DNA of 64,000 bases. It comes from Tropicimonas sediminicola. Its GTDB lineage: Bacteria; Pseudomonadota; Alphaproteobacteria; Rhodobacterales; Rhodobacteraceae. Location: positions 186,001 to 250,000 of the forward strand of contig NZ_FZOY01000005.1 in NCBI RefSeq assembly GCF_900188335.1, in the 5' to 3' direction. Positions 1-8,724 of the stretch are shown piece after piece. A program made the position numbers and the translations under genes. The notes beneath the pieces are model-generated. The model saw only the letters and a list, made by a program, of their open reading frames with translations. It ran no database searches and was not told where the DNA came from. Positions within the stretch are counted from its first letter, which is position 1, and the number at the start of each line of letters is the position of its first letter.

Positions 1-115
1 CGATCACGATGCCGCCTCCAACCCCGAGAAGCCCGGCAAGTATCCCGCCGAGCACGCCTGACCCGGCAGCCACGGCCGCAAGGTATGCAAGCATCGGCAT
101 GCTGAATTCAGTCAT
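1..115 (-). CDS. TSUP-family (TauE/SafE-like) membrane permease, N-terminal fragment
   Basis: Only the first 38 codons are inside the window; the gene continues leftward past base 1. The visible N-terminus is one hydrophobic segment followed by a glycine-rich turn (LGGILAGLLGVGGGIVI), the hallmark of the first helix of TSUP/TauE-SafE permeases, which move sulfonates, sulfite or other small organic anions across the inner membrane. The start ATG lies 3 bases after the stop of the upstream gamma-glutamyltranspeptidase, so the two are almost certainly cotranscribed. The substrate cannot be read from this fragment. Confidence 0.75.
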   Translation of the reverse strand, partial: MTEFSMPMLAYLAAVAAGSGVLGGILAGLLGVGGGIVI

Positions 116-118
116 CCC

Positions 119-1909
119 TCAGCGCCCGATTGCATAGGCTTGCATCAGGCGCGGCGTGGCCGCCCCTTGCACCGTGCCATCGGCCTCGCGAAGGGCAGCG
201 GTCAGACGGCCGACAGTCCACGGGGCTGCGACAACGACCTCGTGCCCGCGCGCGCGAAGCGCCGCAATCGTGGCCTCGTCCACGCCCGGTTCGATCATCA
301 TGACGCCCGGTTTTGCCTCGCGCGGGTAGAACGAGCCCTGGAAATGCAGCGAATGGAACAGCGGCGCGTCGATGCCCTGCTGCAGATCCATCCCGTGATG
401 AACGAAGCGCAGGAACCAGATCAACTGCCATTGGTCCTGCTGATCCCCGCCCGGTGTGCCAAAGGCGATGCGCCGTCCATCCTTTTCGGCCAGGCTCGGT
501 GTCAGGGTGGTTCGCGGGCGGCGGCCGGGGGCAAGCGAACCGGGCATCCCCTCTTCCAGCCAGAACATCTGGGCCCGACTGTTCAGCGGAAAGCCGAGCC
601 CGGGAATGACCGGCGAGGATTGCAGCCACCCGCCCGAAGGCGTGGCCGACACCATGTTGCCCCAGCGGTCGATGACATCCAGGTGCACCGTGTCGCCGCG
701 CCGGTCGGTCAGGTGCGCCATGGTCGGCTCGCCGGCGCTGGCGCCTGTTTCGGCCTGAACGGTCCGCGCGGCGCGCGCGATGCAGGCATCCGCAAGGTGC
801 TCGAAACCCGGTATCCTGCCCGGTCGCTGCTCCAGCGAGGCCCTCTTGCCGATCAAGGCACGGCGCGAGGCGGCGTACTCCTCGGACAGCAGCACATCCA
901 TCGGGATTTCGGAATGCTCCGGATCGCCATAGAACGCCTCGCGGTCGGCATAGGCCAGCTTGATCGCTTCAATGACCGTATGCACGAAGTCCGGGCCGTT
1001 CGGGTCCATCGTGTCGAAGTCGATCCCCCGAAGGATCGCGAGCGCCTGCAGAAGCACAGGACCCTGACCCCAGGGCCCGGTCTTGTGCACGCGCCACCCG
1101 TGGTAGTCGAGGCTCGTCGTTTCTTCGTAGCTGGCCTGCCAGTTCTTCATGTCGTCGCGGTCCAGGACCGCGCGGTGCGCACTGCCGGACACGTCCATCA
1201 CTTCCGCGGTCTCGAGGTAGTCGCAGATCGCGTCGGCCACGAACCCCTCGCGCCAGATCGCGCGTGCCGCATCGATCTGCGCGTCCCGGCCGGACTGGAC
1301 CTCGGCCTCCGAAAGGAGTCGCTCGTAGGTATCCGCCAGGTCGGGGTTGCGGAACAACGCATTCGGCTCGGGCACCGACCCGCCGGGCGTCCATACTGCT
1401 GCCGAGGTGGGCCATTCGCGCGCGAAGAATTCAGCCAGCCCGTCGATTGCCCGCGAGACTGCCGGAAGCATCGGATGTCCGTCGCGGGCATAGCCAATTG
1501 CCGGTTCCAACACGTCCCGAAGGCTGAGCGTGCCGTGGTCGCGCAGCATCAACATCCAGCCGTCGAACGCGCCAGGCACGACAGTCGCCAGCAGCCCCGA
1601 GCCGGGCACCAGCGACAGCCCCTCGGCGCGATACTGCGCGATCGTCGCCCCCGCCGGCGCCACACCCTGCGCGCACAACACGCGGATCTTGCCGCTCTGC
1701 GCATCGTGCAGGATGGCCGGAAGATCGCCGGCCGGGCCATTGAGGTGCGGCTCGACAACCTGCAGGACGAGGCCGCAGGCCACGGCTGCATCGAAGGCAT
1801 TGCCGCCCTTTTCAAGGATGCCGAAACCGACAGCGGAAGCGATCCAGTGGGTCGACGTCACGACGCCGAAAGTGCCACGGATCTCGGGGCGGGTGGTGAA
1901 GTCGGTCAT
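119..1909 (-). CDS. gamma-glutamyltranspeptidase family Ntn-hydrolase
   Basis: A 596-residue protein with the GGT fold throughout: an N-terminal GGNAFDAAVA motif (about 35-44), and a predicted self-processing site at Thr407 in GDTVHLDVIDRWGN, where the precursor should be cut so that Thr becomes the N-terminal nucleophile. The SxxP(S/G)GG-like oxyanion segment is present (ATPSGGW, about 422-428). Family members cleave or transfer gamma-glutamyl amides such as glutathione; some are acylases. Unlike the classical periplasmic enzymes, no signal peptide is visible (it starts MTDFTTRPEIRG), so a cytoplasmic enzyme acting on an imported compound is more likely. It lies between an FAA-hydrolase gene and a TSUP permease gene on the same strand. 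The specific substrate is unknown. Confidence 0.88.
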   Translation of the reverse strand: MTDFTTRPEIRGTFGVVTSTHWIASAVGFGILEKGGNAFDAAVACGLVLQVVEPHLNGPAGDLPAILHDAQSGKIRVLCAQGVAPAGATIAQYRAEGLSLVPGSGLLATVVPGAFDGWMLMLRDHGTLSLRDVLEPAIGYARDGHPMLPAVSRAIDGLAEFFAREWPTSAAVWTPGGSVPEPNALFRNPDLADTYERLLSEAEVQSGRDAQIDAARAIWREGFVADAICDYLETAEVMDVSGSAHRAVLDRDDMKNWQASYEETTSLDYHGWRVHKTGPWGQGPVLLQALAILRGIDFDTMDPNGPDFVHTVIEAIKLAYADREAFYGDPEHSEIPMDVLLSEEYAASRRALIGKRASLEQRPGRIPGFEHLADACIARAARTVQAETGASAGEPTMAHLTDRRGDTVHLDVIDRWGNMVSATPSGGWLQSSPVIPGLGFPLNSRAQMFWLEEGMPGSLAPGRRPRTTLTPSLAEKDGRRIAFGTPGGDQQDQWQLIWFLRFVHHGMDLQQGIDAPLFHSLHFQGSFYPREAKPGVMMIEPGVDEATIAALRARGHEVVVAAPWTVGRLTAALREADGTVQGAATPRLMQAYAIGR

Positions 1910-1992
1910 GAGGTCTCCGTCAGGGGGCAGCTGGGCAGATTGCGTGCGCCGCCCAACGCGAGCGGCGCATTGTCATCAGCTAGAAGCAGGGG

Positions 1993-2697
1993 TCAGGCAG
2001 GTTCGCCCACTGTCACTTCGAGCGCGCCGACGTTCTCGATCCTGCCTTCCATGCGGTTGCCCGGCAGGACCGGACCGACGCCGTCCGGCGTTCCGGCCAT
2101 GATGATGTCGCCCGGTTCGATCGAGAAGTAGCGCGACAGTGTCGAGATGATCTCCGGCACGCGCCAGATCATCAGGCTCAGGTCCGAGTTCTGGCGCAGC
2201 TCGCCATCGACGGAGAGCTGAATCGCCCCCTTGTCGGGATGACCCACCACTTCGACCGGCTGAATGGCGCTGCAGGGCGCGGAGTGGTCGAAGGACTTCT
2301 TCAGCTCCCAGGGCATGTTCGGGGTGATCGGCGTTTCGACAAGGTGGCGCCGGGTCATGTCGATACACACGCCATAGCCGTACACATGCGACAGGGCGTC
2401 CTCCAGCGGGATGTTGTAGCCACCGGATTTCATCGCGACCATCAGTTCGATCTCGTGATGGAAGTCATCGGTCATGGGCGGGTAGGGAACCGTGCCGCCT
2501 GCGTGGATGATCGAGTCGACCGGCTTCTGGAAGATGATCGGGAAATCCCGTGATTCGTCGCCGCCCATTTCCCGGACGTGGGCCACATAGTTCTTGCCGA
2601 TACAGTAGATCCGGCGCACCGGAAATTCCGCATCGCTGCCGGCAACCGGCAGTGACACCTGTTCGGGTGCAGGCACGACGAAAGACTTGCAGGACAT
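1993..2697 (-). CDS. fumarylacetoacetate hydrolase (FAH) family protein
   Basis: A 234-residue protein of the FAH superfamily, metal-dependent enzymes that hydrolyse, decarboxylate or isomerise oxo-acids in catabolic pathways. Family landmarks are IYCIGKNYVAH near the N-terminus, the metal-ligand region FHHEIELMVAM, the segment YGYGVCIDMTRR and the C-terminal PGDIIMAGTPDGVG. I chose the ATG at 2697 because GAGGG sits just upstream and the family N-terminus begins here; an in-frame start at 2742 would add 15 unconvincing residues. First gene of a leftward operon with the GGT and TSUP genes, and divergent from the ABC importer operon. The exact reaction cannot be assigned. Confidence 0.87.
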   Translation of the reverse strand: MSCKSFVVPAPEQVSLPVAGSDAEFPVRRIYCIGKNYVAHVREMGGDESRDFPIIFQKPVDSIIHAGGTVPYPPMTDDFHHEIELMVAMKSGGYNIPLEDALSHVYGYGVCIDMTRRHLVETPITPNMPWELKKSFDHSAPCSAIQPVEVVGHPDKGAIQLSVDGELRQNSDLSLMIWRVPEIISTLSRYFSIEPGDIIMAGTPDGVGPVLPGNRMEGRIENVGALEVTVGEPA

Positions 2698-2730
2698 GGA
2701 TTTCCCTCGCTGTTGAATGTCCCGCTCATG

Positions 2731-2800
2731 AATAGTGCACAAAAATAAATTTCACCACAATAAAATGCACAATTGTTGACAGATCTCCCTAATAGTGCGT
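2731..2800. promoter_or_regulatory. three direct repeats at 30-bp spacing between divergent operons
   Basis: The 134-bp spacer between the FAH-family gene and the ABC importer is much more AT-rich than its surroundings. It holds AATAGTGCAC at 2731, TAAAATGCAC at 2761 and AATAGTGCGT at 2791, exactly 30 bp (about three helical turns) apart. A TTGACA at 2776-2781 could serve as a -35 element for the rightward operon. Repeats on one helix face suggest an operator; the GntR regulator encoded at the end of the ABC operon is the obvious candidate. Binding is inference. Confidence 0.4.
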
Positions 2801-2831
2801 TCTTCGGCTCACAAACAACACGGAGGTTCCC

Positions 2832-3851
2832 ATGCCACTCAGAAGACAAGTCCTTGCCGGAACGGCGGCAGCAGCGGTTCTCGCCGCACTGACATTCGGC
2901 GCCGAGGCGCAGGAGACGACCAAGGTTACGCTTGCGCTGCCCAGCCCGGGCGGCATCGGCTACTTCGCGCTCTACAACGCCATTGCCGAAGGGTATTTCG
3001 CCGAGGAAGGTATCGAGGTCGATGTCCAAAGCGTCAACGGATCTGCGCAGGTGCTGCAGGTGCTTGCGGCGGGCCAGGCCCAGTTCGGCCACCCCGGGCC
3101 GGGGCCGCTGCTAAACGCCCGCGAGGCCGGCGAAGACATCGTCTACATCTACAACTACTTCGCCTCGAGCCAGTTCAGCCTTGTCGCTGAATCGGACTCC
3201 GGATTTTCCTCGCCCGAGGACCTGAAGGGCAAGGTCGTCGGTGTCGGTACTTCCGACGGTGCCGAGGTTGCTTTCGTCCGCTCGATCTTCGACTCCTACG
3301 GCATGAAGGACGGAGAGGATTACACCTTCCTCACCGTCGGCGAAGGCGGGATGGCCGTGGCCGGCTTCATGCAGGACTCGATCGATGCCTTTGCCTCGGA
3401 CACCGCCGGCATGGCCACGCTGCGCCTGCGCGGGATCGACCTTGCGAACCTCACCCCGCCGGAATTCAAGGGCTACTTCGGCAACGGCTATGCGGTGACG
3501 CGGGAGTTCATGGAAGAGAACCGCGATGTGGTTGAGGGTTTCGGACGCGCGATCGTTCGTGGCATGCGCTTCGGCACCGATCCGGAGCATCGCGAGGAGA
3601 CCATGGAGAACGCCAAGCTCGGCAACCCGCAGCAGCTCGAAGACAAGGAATTCGCCTCGGCGCTGCTGGATACCTACTTCTACCTGACGACGCCGGCAGA
3701 CCCCGCGAAGGGCTATGGCTACCAGAACCCCGAAAGCTGGGAGCGCTGGCAGGCGACGCTGGTCGAGTCCGGCGACCTGGATGCCCCGCTGCCGGACCTG
3801 ACGCGGGCCTACACCAACCAGTTCATCGAAATCTGGAACGCCGCCGAATGA
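2832..3851 (+). CDS. ABC transporter periplasmic substrate-binding protein (SsuA/TauA/NMT1-like)
   Basis: A 339-residue exported protein: basic N-terminus plus hydrophobic core, with predicted cleavage after GAEA (about residue 25). The mature N-terminus (VTLALPSPGGIGYFALYNAIAEGYF) and the segment QVLQVLAAGQAQFGHPG match the NMT1/SsuA-like family that binds sulfonates, nitrate, pyrimidine precursors or similar small polar ligands. GGAGG lies just before the ATG. Its stop overlaps the ATPase gene start, and an ABC permease follows, giving a complete importer. The ligand cannot be named from sequence; the divergent GGT and FAH-family genes hint at an organic amide or acid. Confidence 0.88.
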   Translation: MPLRRQVLAGTAAAAVLAALTFGAEAQETTKVTLALPSPGGIGYFALYNAIAEGYFAEEGIEVDVQSVNGSAQVLQVLAAGQAQFGHPGPGPLLNAREAGEDIVYIYNYFASSQFSLVAESDSGFSSPEDLKGKVVGVGTSDGAEVAFVRSIFDSYGMKDGEDYTFLTVGEGGMAVAGFMQDSIDAFASDTAGMATLRLRGIDLANLTPPEFKGYFGNGYAVTREFMEENRDVVEGFGRAIVRGMRFGTDPEHREETMENAKLGNPQQLEDKEFASALLDTYFYLTTPADPAKGYGYQNPESWERWQATLVESGDLDAPLPDLTRAYTNQFIEIWNAAE

Positions 3852-4654
3852 GCGCGGTCGCCAAACTGGTATCGGTCGGGGACACACCCCGGCCGGTCTA
3901 CGAACTGACCGGCGTCTCCCGGTTCTTCAACGATGGCAAGGTCGTTGCGCTGGACGGCGTCAGCCTGACCCTGCCAAAGGGCGAGTTCCACTCCGTCATC
4001 GGTTCCAGCGGGTGCGGAAAGACCACGCTGCTCAAGATCATGGCGGGGCTGATGCCGCCGTCCAGGGGCAGCGTCATGCTGGGCGGTACGCCGGTGCTTG
4101 GTCCGCGCGACGACATAGGCATGATGTTCCAGCACGCGACCCTGTTCCCCTGGCGGACGACCGCCGAGAACATCCTCCTGCCGATAGAGGTGCGCCACGG
4201 CCGCAAGGCCGCCCGTGCGGAACGGGGACGCGCAGAACGCCTGTTGCAACTTGTCGGCCTGGGCGGTTTCGAGGATGCCTTCCCGAGCGAGCTCTCCGGT
4301 GGCATGGCGCAACGTGCAGCCATTTGCCGTATGCTGATCTCGGATCCCCAGGTCCTGCTGCTCGACGAACCGTTCAGCGCGCTCGACGAAATCACGCGGG
4401 ACTTCATGAACCTCGAGTTGCAGCGCGTCTGCATGGAGCGCGAGGCATCTGCCTTCCTGATCACCCATTCGATCTCGGAAGCGGTCATCCTGTCCGACGT
4501 CGTGCACGTCATGTCGTCCCGGCCGGGACGCGTGGTGCAATCGGTCCGGATCGACCTGCCGCGCCCGCGCACCCTGGAAATGACCAGCCTGCCCGAGTTC
4601 GGCGCCTATGCCACGACGATCCGCAACCTACTGGACAAGGGAGCCTTCCTGTGA
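3848..4654 (+). CDS. ABC transporter ATP-binding protein (SsuB/TauB type)
   Basis: A 268-residue ATPase with Walker A GSSGCGKTT (52-60), Q-loop MFQHATLFPW, signature LSGGMAQR (149-156), Walker B VLLLDEP (169-175) and the downstream D-loop SALDE. These place it in the nitrate/sulfonate/taurine import ATPase group. It drives the importer formed with the binding protein upstream (4-base ATGA overlap) and the permease downstream (GTGA overlap). Length is normal for the family and no key residue is missing. Confidence 0.93.
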   Translation: MSAVAKLVSVGDTPRPVYELTGVSRFFNDGKVVALDGVSLTLPKGEFHSVIGSSGCGKTTLLKIMAGLMPPSRGSVMLGGTPVLGPRDDIGMMFQHATLFPWRTTAENILLPIEVRHGRKAARAERGRAERLLQLVGLGGFEDAFPSELSGGMAQRAAICRMLISDPQVLLLDEPFSALDEITRDFMNLELQRVCMEREASAFLITHSISEAVILSDVVHVMSSRPGRVVQSVRIDLPRPRTLEMTSLPEFGAYATTIRNLLDKGAFL

Positions 4655-5517
4655 CCGACCAGGCCCAAATGCCCGCTGACGCAGCAGCGATGACCGATAC
4701 CGTCTGGGTTCAGAAAGTATCCTGGTCGGCCCGCGTGCCCCGGTGGGTCTCGATGACGGTGCTCATGGCGCTGTTCCTCGCAACATGGCACCTCGTGTCG
4801 ATCTCGGGGCTGGTCTCGCCGCTGATCCTGCCGACCCTGTCGGACACGGTGTCGGACCTTGGATTTGTCGGCCGGAACCTGCTGTCGGGCGGATACATGC
4901 TGTCTGCCTTCTGGGTCACGACCAAGGAAGTCCTTGTCGGCTTCGCCATCGCCGTGACCATCGGCGTGACGCTCGGGATTTTGGTAGGCGAGACGACCTT
5001 CGGCGAACGCGCGGTGATGCCGTATATCGTCGCCATCGACACCATGCCCAAGATCGCCTTTGCCCCGCTCTTCGTGTCGTGGCTCGGTTTCGGCATCGGC
5101 TCCAAGGTGGCGCTGGCCGCGTTCATATCGGTGTTTCCGATCGTGGTCGGTACGGCTGCGGGCCTGCACGCGGCCGATGCGAATGGCCGCATGCTGTTCC
5201 AGAGCATACGGGCCTCGCGCCTTCAGACGCTGATCATGCTGAAGATCCCTTCCGGACTGCCGCAATTCTTCACCGGTCTGAAGATCGCCTCGATCAGCGT
5301 CGTGGGCGGCGCGGTGGCCGGCGAGCTACTCGGCGGCGGCCAGGGTTTCGGCGAACTCATACGCGCGGCCGCGTCGCAACTTGATACGCCAAGGGTGTTT
5401 TCGCTAATCATCTACCTCAGCCTGCTGGGAGTGCTCATGTTCGGCCTGGTGACGTGGATGCAGCACAAATTTGTCTTCTGGGATCGCAGCAGCACCACGA
5501 AGCCGGTACAGTCGTGA
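4651..5517 (+). CDS. ABC transporter permease (SsuC/TauC type)
   Basis: About 288 residues with five or six membrane spans and the cytoplasmic EAA loop around AAGLHAADANGRMLFQSIRAS. The best start is GTG at 4651, overlapping the ATPase stop (GTGA); ATGs at 4669 and 4690 are alternatives. The first span begins near residue 35 after a polar N-terminus. It forms the inner-membrane channel of the importer encoded by the two preceding genes; a GntR regulator follows 34 bases later. Substrate class is inferred only from family membership. Confidence 0.88.
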   Translation: MTDQAQMPADAAAMTDTVWVQKVSWSARVPRWVSMTVLMALFLATWHLVSISGLVSPLILPTLSDTVSDLGFVGRNLLSGGYMLSAFWVTTKEVLVGFAIAVTIGVTLGILVGETTFGERAVMPYIVAIDTMPKIAFAPLFVSWLGFGIGSKVALAAFISVFPIVVGTAAGLHAADANGRMLFQSIRASRLQTLIMLKIPSGLPQFFTGLKIASISVVGGAVAGELLGGGQGFGELIRAAASQLDTPRVFSLIIYLSLLGVLMFGLVTWMQHKFVFWDRSSTTKPVQS

Positions 5518-5551
5518 CCGGAAACGTACCAAACCGCAGGGCAGCCATCGC

Positions 5552-6241
5552 ATGACCAAGGCAAACGAACGATCGACCCTGGCGACGACGGTTTACGAGA
5601 AGCTGCGAAATGACTTGCTTCATGGCGCGTATGGCCCCTGTGAGAAGCTCCGGATCGAGGCCATTGCCACGGAATACGGTGTCGGCAACAACGCCGTGCG
5701 CGAGGCGCTTTCGCGCCTCGCCGCCGAGAGGCTTGTCGATCGCCACGAAAGGCGAGGATACACCGCTCCGGTGATGGACCTGGCGGCCTGGCAGGAGCTG
5801 GGCCGAACCCGCTGTCTGGTCGAGTGCCTGGCCCTGCGCCAATCGATGGAGAACCGCACCGACGAATGGGAAGAAGCCGTGGTGGTCGCCTATCACCGCC
5901 TGGCCCGGATCGGAAGAAGCGAGGATTTCAGTGAGCGTTTGCCGGAGTGGCACATCGAACACCGGAACTTTCACCGGACGTTGATCGGAAACTGCGGCTC
6001 CCGCTGGATCGTGGAATTCTGTGACCAGCTGGCCGATCAGGCGGCGCGCTACATCTACATCGCCAACCTCAACAACGACAACGGGCGCGATGGAAACATC
6101 GAGCACGAGGAGCTGATGACCGTCGTGCTCGAGGGGACGATCGAGGAGGCCGAGAAGGTCCTGACCGAGCACTACAGCAAGACCCTCCGCGCCATCGAGA
6201 ACATGCTGCAGGCGGACGAGCTCGCGGGATCGGGAGCGTAA
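5552..6241 (+). CDS. GntR family transcriptional regulator, FCD subfamily
   Basis: A 229-residue regulator: an N-terminal winged helix-turn-helix (about 10-75; IEAIATEYGVGNNAVREALSRLAAERLV) and an all-helical FCD ligand-binding domain (about 80-215) with the usual metal-binding histidines (HIEHRNFHRTLI and EHEELMTVV). FCD regulators typically repress catabolic and transport genes and release DNA when an acid ligand binds. It is the last gene of the ABC importer operon, so it likely controls that operon and the divergent FAH/GGT genes through the phased repeats at 2731-2800. The ATG at 5552 was chosen because the domain begins immediately after it. Confidence 0.9.
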   Translation: MTKANERSTLATTVYEKLRNDLLHGAYGPCEKLRIEAIATEYGVGNNAVREALSRLAAERLVDRHERRGYTAPVMDLAAWQELGRTRCLVECLALRQSMENRTDEWEEAVVVAYHRLARIGRSEDFSERLPEWHIEHRNFHRTLIGNCGSRWIVEFCDQLADQAARYIYIANLNNDNGRDGNIEHEELMTVVLEGTIEEAEKVLTEHYSKTLRAIENMLQADELAGSGA

Positions 6242-6264
6242 CGACCTGCCGCCGGAAATCGGAA

Positions 6265-6290
6265 CCGGATCACCGGATGCGGCGATCCGG
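6265..6290. terminator. inverted repeat between convergent genes (6242-6519)
   Basis: CCGGATC and GATCCGG form a 7-bp stem with a 12-base loop, about 25 bases past the GntR stop. There is no T-run, so this is at best a Rho-dependent or weak terminator between the GntR gene and treY, which converge here. I see nothing else in the 278-base gap; no open frame in it has family features. Confidence 0.3.
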
Positions 6291-6519
6291 GGCAGTAACC
6301 CGGTACAAACTCCGTCAGGCTTCAACCAGATGGCGTCCTGGGCGCGACGCCGGCCATCACGGGATCGAACGGAAACGCAGGCCCGACGACTTGGCCACAG
6401 CACGCGGAATGTGGTTGGATGTCGAAGTTGCTTTGAAAGTCCGGTCCGCTGAGCCGTATTGCAGTATCTCGGACCGTCGATCTGTGTCCGCCAGGCGCGT
6501 ATTCGCTGCCCGGGCAATC

Positions 6520-8724
6520 CTAGACAGCGCCAGCCCCAGGGGAAATGCCAAGGCTCTGTTCACGGCAGCGGTCCAGAAGCGGCGCGTAGCGTGCCATGAT
6601 CCGAGCGCTCGGATCCGTCGGGGGCAGGTCGCGGTCATCAGGCTCGGCCCCGGTGAGACGGGCGCGGGTCAGACGGCACTTCGCTCCGGCGGCTCCGGAG
6701 GACGAACACAGGGCTTCCATTTCGGCAGGCGAGACGGGGCGGCGGTTGTCGGGGTCGGTGAGGTCGAGGAGCGCCCCCTCCGCCCCCTGGTAGAAGTCGG
6801 GCACGCCCGGGAGCGCGAGTTTCAGTTCGAGCTGCAGGCGTGACAGCGCCTCGCCCGCGGCAAGGATCGGGGCAAGCTGCGGTGGCTCGTCCCGCGTCCA
6901 GTCGGCCACCAGCGCCCGGGCAAATGCAGCCGCGGCCTCTTCGACCTCGGCGTCCGGGTGCGCCCAAGTTGTCGTCTCCTTCGCCTCGCGCAGGGCCTTT
7001 TCAGTATGCTGCACGAGCCGGTCGGCGAGATCCTGTGCGATCGGATGGCCACCGGGCTGCCAGAGCGCGATCAGAGACTGCAGGATGTACCAGCATTGGT
7101 TCGGATCGGGGGCAGTGGCTTCGGGCAGGGCGCGGGCGCGGGCCCACAGCGCGGCGAAGTCGTCGGGGCAATGCGTAAGCGCAACGAGCCGCATCCGCGC
7201 GTCCTCGCTGCGCTTGGTGTCGTGCGACGAGGTCAGGGTGAGCCCGCGTGATCCTCGGGTCGCCGCCCAGTCGAGGAACTGCGCCGCGTCCCAGGCGGGC
7301 TCGTCGGGTTCGGCGCCCACTTCGTTTGCGGCGAGACAGGGCACCCAGCGGAACCCCGCGGTGTCTTCCTGTGCCTTCGCGAGCAGCGCCCCCGACACCT
7401 GCTGGAACCGCCGGGTGAGCGCCGCCTCTTCGGCGGTCTCGGATCGCAGGATCGCCTCGACGAGAGCGCGGACCACCCGATCCGAACGGAGGCCTTGCGC
7501 GGCCTTCTCGGCCACCTCCTGCCACAAGGTCACGTCAACCTCGCGGGGCGGACGCCCGGGCTGGATGTAGCTGCGGTAACGCGGGAAGGCGATGAGCAGG
7601 GCGAAGACCGCCTCACGAATGGATTCGGCGCCCGCGTCGGTTTCTGGATCGTCGCCTAGCACCGGTTTGCACAGCGCGATCAGCTCGTGCAGTTCGGCCG
7701 CAAGTTCCTCGCGCAGCACCTGGTCCTTGGCCTCGGCAAGTGCTTCGCGGAAGCTCATGTCGCGGCCGGTTTCCTCCTGCCAGAGCGCGTGCAGCCGCTG
7801 CCAGCCGGCTTCGTCGGTAAGCACGCAGGCGATGGCGCGCGCGGCCTCGTAGCCGGTCGTGCCGGCGACCGGCCAGTCGGGCAGCTTTTCTTCGCCGACC
7901 AGGATCTTCTCGACCCAGATCGGCACCGGTCCGAGGTTCGCGGCAAGACGACGGAGGTACCCCGTCGGGTCGGCCAGCCCATCGACATGGTCGACCCGCA
8001 CGCCATCGACCTCTCCTGCATCGACAAGATCGAACAGGAGCGCATGCATGTCTTCGAAGACCTCGGCCCGTTCGACCTGCATCCCGATCAGCGACGTGAC
8101 GTTGAAGAACCGCCGATGGGTCACCCCGTCACGTTCGTAGCGCCAATCGGTCAGCCGCCAGGATTGGGCGTCGTGGACGGCGCGCAGGGCGTCGCGGTCA
8201 TTGCGGGAGATGTCCGTGCCGGGGGCAAGCGGCAGGGTAAGCCCCGGCGCTTCTAGCACCGGCCGGCCGGCCTCGCGCCGCAGCGAGAGGTCGCCGCGTT
8301 CCAGCGCCTGGTCGAAGGTGCCGTCGAGCAGCGGCAGGACCAGCGGTCCCGCCTGCCAATCGATGTCGAAATGATGCGCGAAACGGCTGTGTTCGCCGTA
8401 GCGCAGGACGTCGCGCAGCCAGGGATTGGCCGGGGTGAAGGCGGTATGGTTCGGGACGATATCGAGGATCAGCCCGAGACCCTGCGCCCTGGCCGCCCTT
8501 GCGAGGCTGGAGAAGCCCGCGCGGCCGCCGAGGGCCGGGTCGATCTCGCCGGGGTCGATGATGTCGTAGCCATGGGTCGATCCGTCCTGCGCGGTAAAGA
8601 TCGGCGACAGGTAGAGATGCGAGATCCCGAGGGAGGCGAGGTGGGGCAGCCATGTCTCGGCGGCGGCGAAGTCGACGCCGCCCCGAAGCTGGAGCCGGTA
8701 GGTGGCTGTGGGGAACATGGTCAT
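6520..8724 (-). CDS. treY: malto-oligosyltrehalose synthase
   Basis: A 734-residue GH13 enzyme that isomerises the reducing-end alpha-1,4 bond of maltodextrins to alpha,alpha-1,1, giving maltooligosyl-trehalose in the cytoplasm. It begins with the family start TYRLQLRGGVDF and carries HGYDIIDPGEIDPALGG, region I DIVPNHT, the nucleophile region GVRVDHVDGL, the acid/base region IWVEKILVGEEKLP and LTSSHDTKRSEDAR. It starts at an ATG overlapping the treZ stop by 4 bases. TreY supplies TreZ, and debranched chains come from GlgX two genes upstream. Slightly shorter than many homologues but complete. Confidence 0.95.
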   Translation of the reverse strand: MTMFPTATYRLQLRGGVDFAAAETWLPHLASLGISHLYLSPIFTAQDGSTHGYDIIDPGEIDPALGGRAGFSSLARAARAQGLGLILDIVPNHTAFTPANPWLRDVLRYGEHSRFAHHFDIDWQAGPLVLPLLDGTFDQALERGDLSLRREAGRPVLEAPGLTLPLAPGTDISRNDRDALRAVHDAQSWRLTDWRYERDGVTHRRFFNVTSLIGMQVERAEVFEDMHALLFDLVDAGEVDGVRVDHVDGLADPTGYLRRLAANLGPVPIWVEKILVGEEKLPDWPVAGTTGYEAARAIACVLTDEAGWQRLHALWQEETGRDMSFREALAEAKDQVLREELAAELHELIALCKPVLGDDPETDAGAESIREAVFALLIAFPRYRSYIQPGRPPREVDVTLWQEVAEKAAQGLRSDRVVRALVEAILRSETAEEAALTRRFQQVSGALLAKAQEDTAGFRWVPCLAANEVGAEPDEPAWDAAQFLDWAATRGSRGLTLTSSHDTKRSEDARMRLVALTHCPDDFAALWARARALPEATAPDPNQCWYILQSLIALWQPGGHPIAQDLADRLVQHTEKALREAKETTTWAHPDAEVEEAAAAFARALVADWTRDEPPQLAPILAAGEALSRLQLELKLALPGVPDFYQGAEGALLDLTDPDNRRPVSPAEMEALCSSSGAAGAKCRLTRARLTGAEPDDRDLPPTDPSARIMARYAPLLDRCREQSLGISPGAGAV

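Noticed and set aside
140-2131. A 663-codon open frame on the plus strand opposite the GGT gene
   Set aside because: Arginine/proline/histidine-rich translation with no family features; a normal antisense artefact of GC-rich coding DNA.
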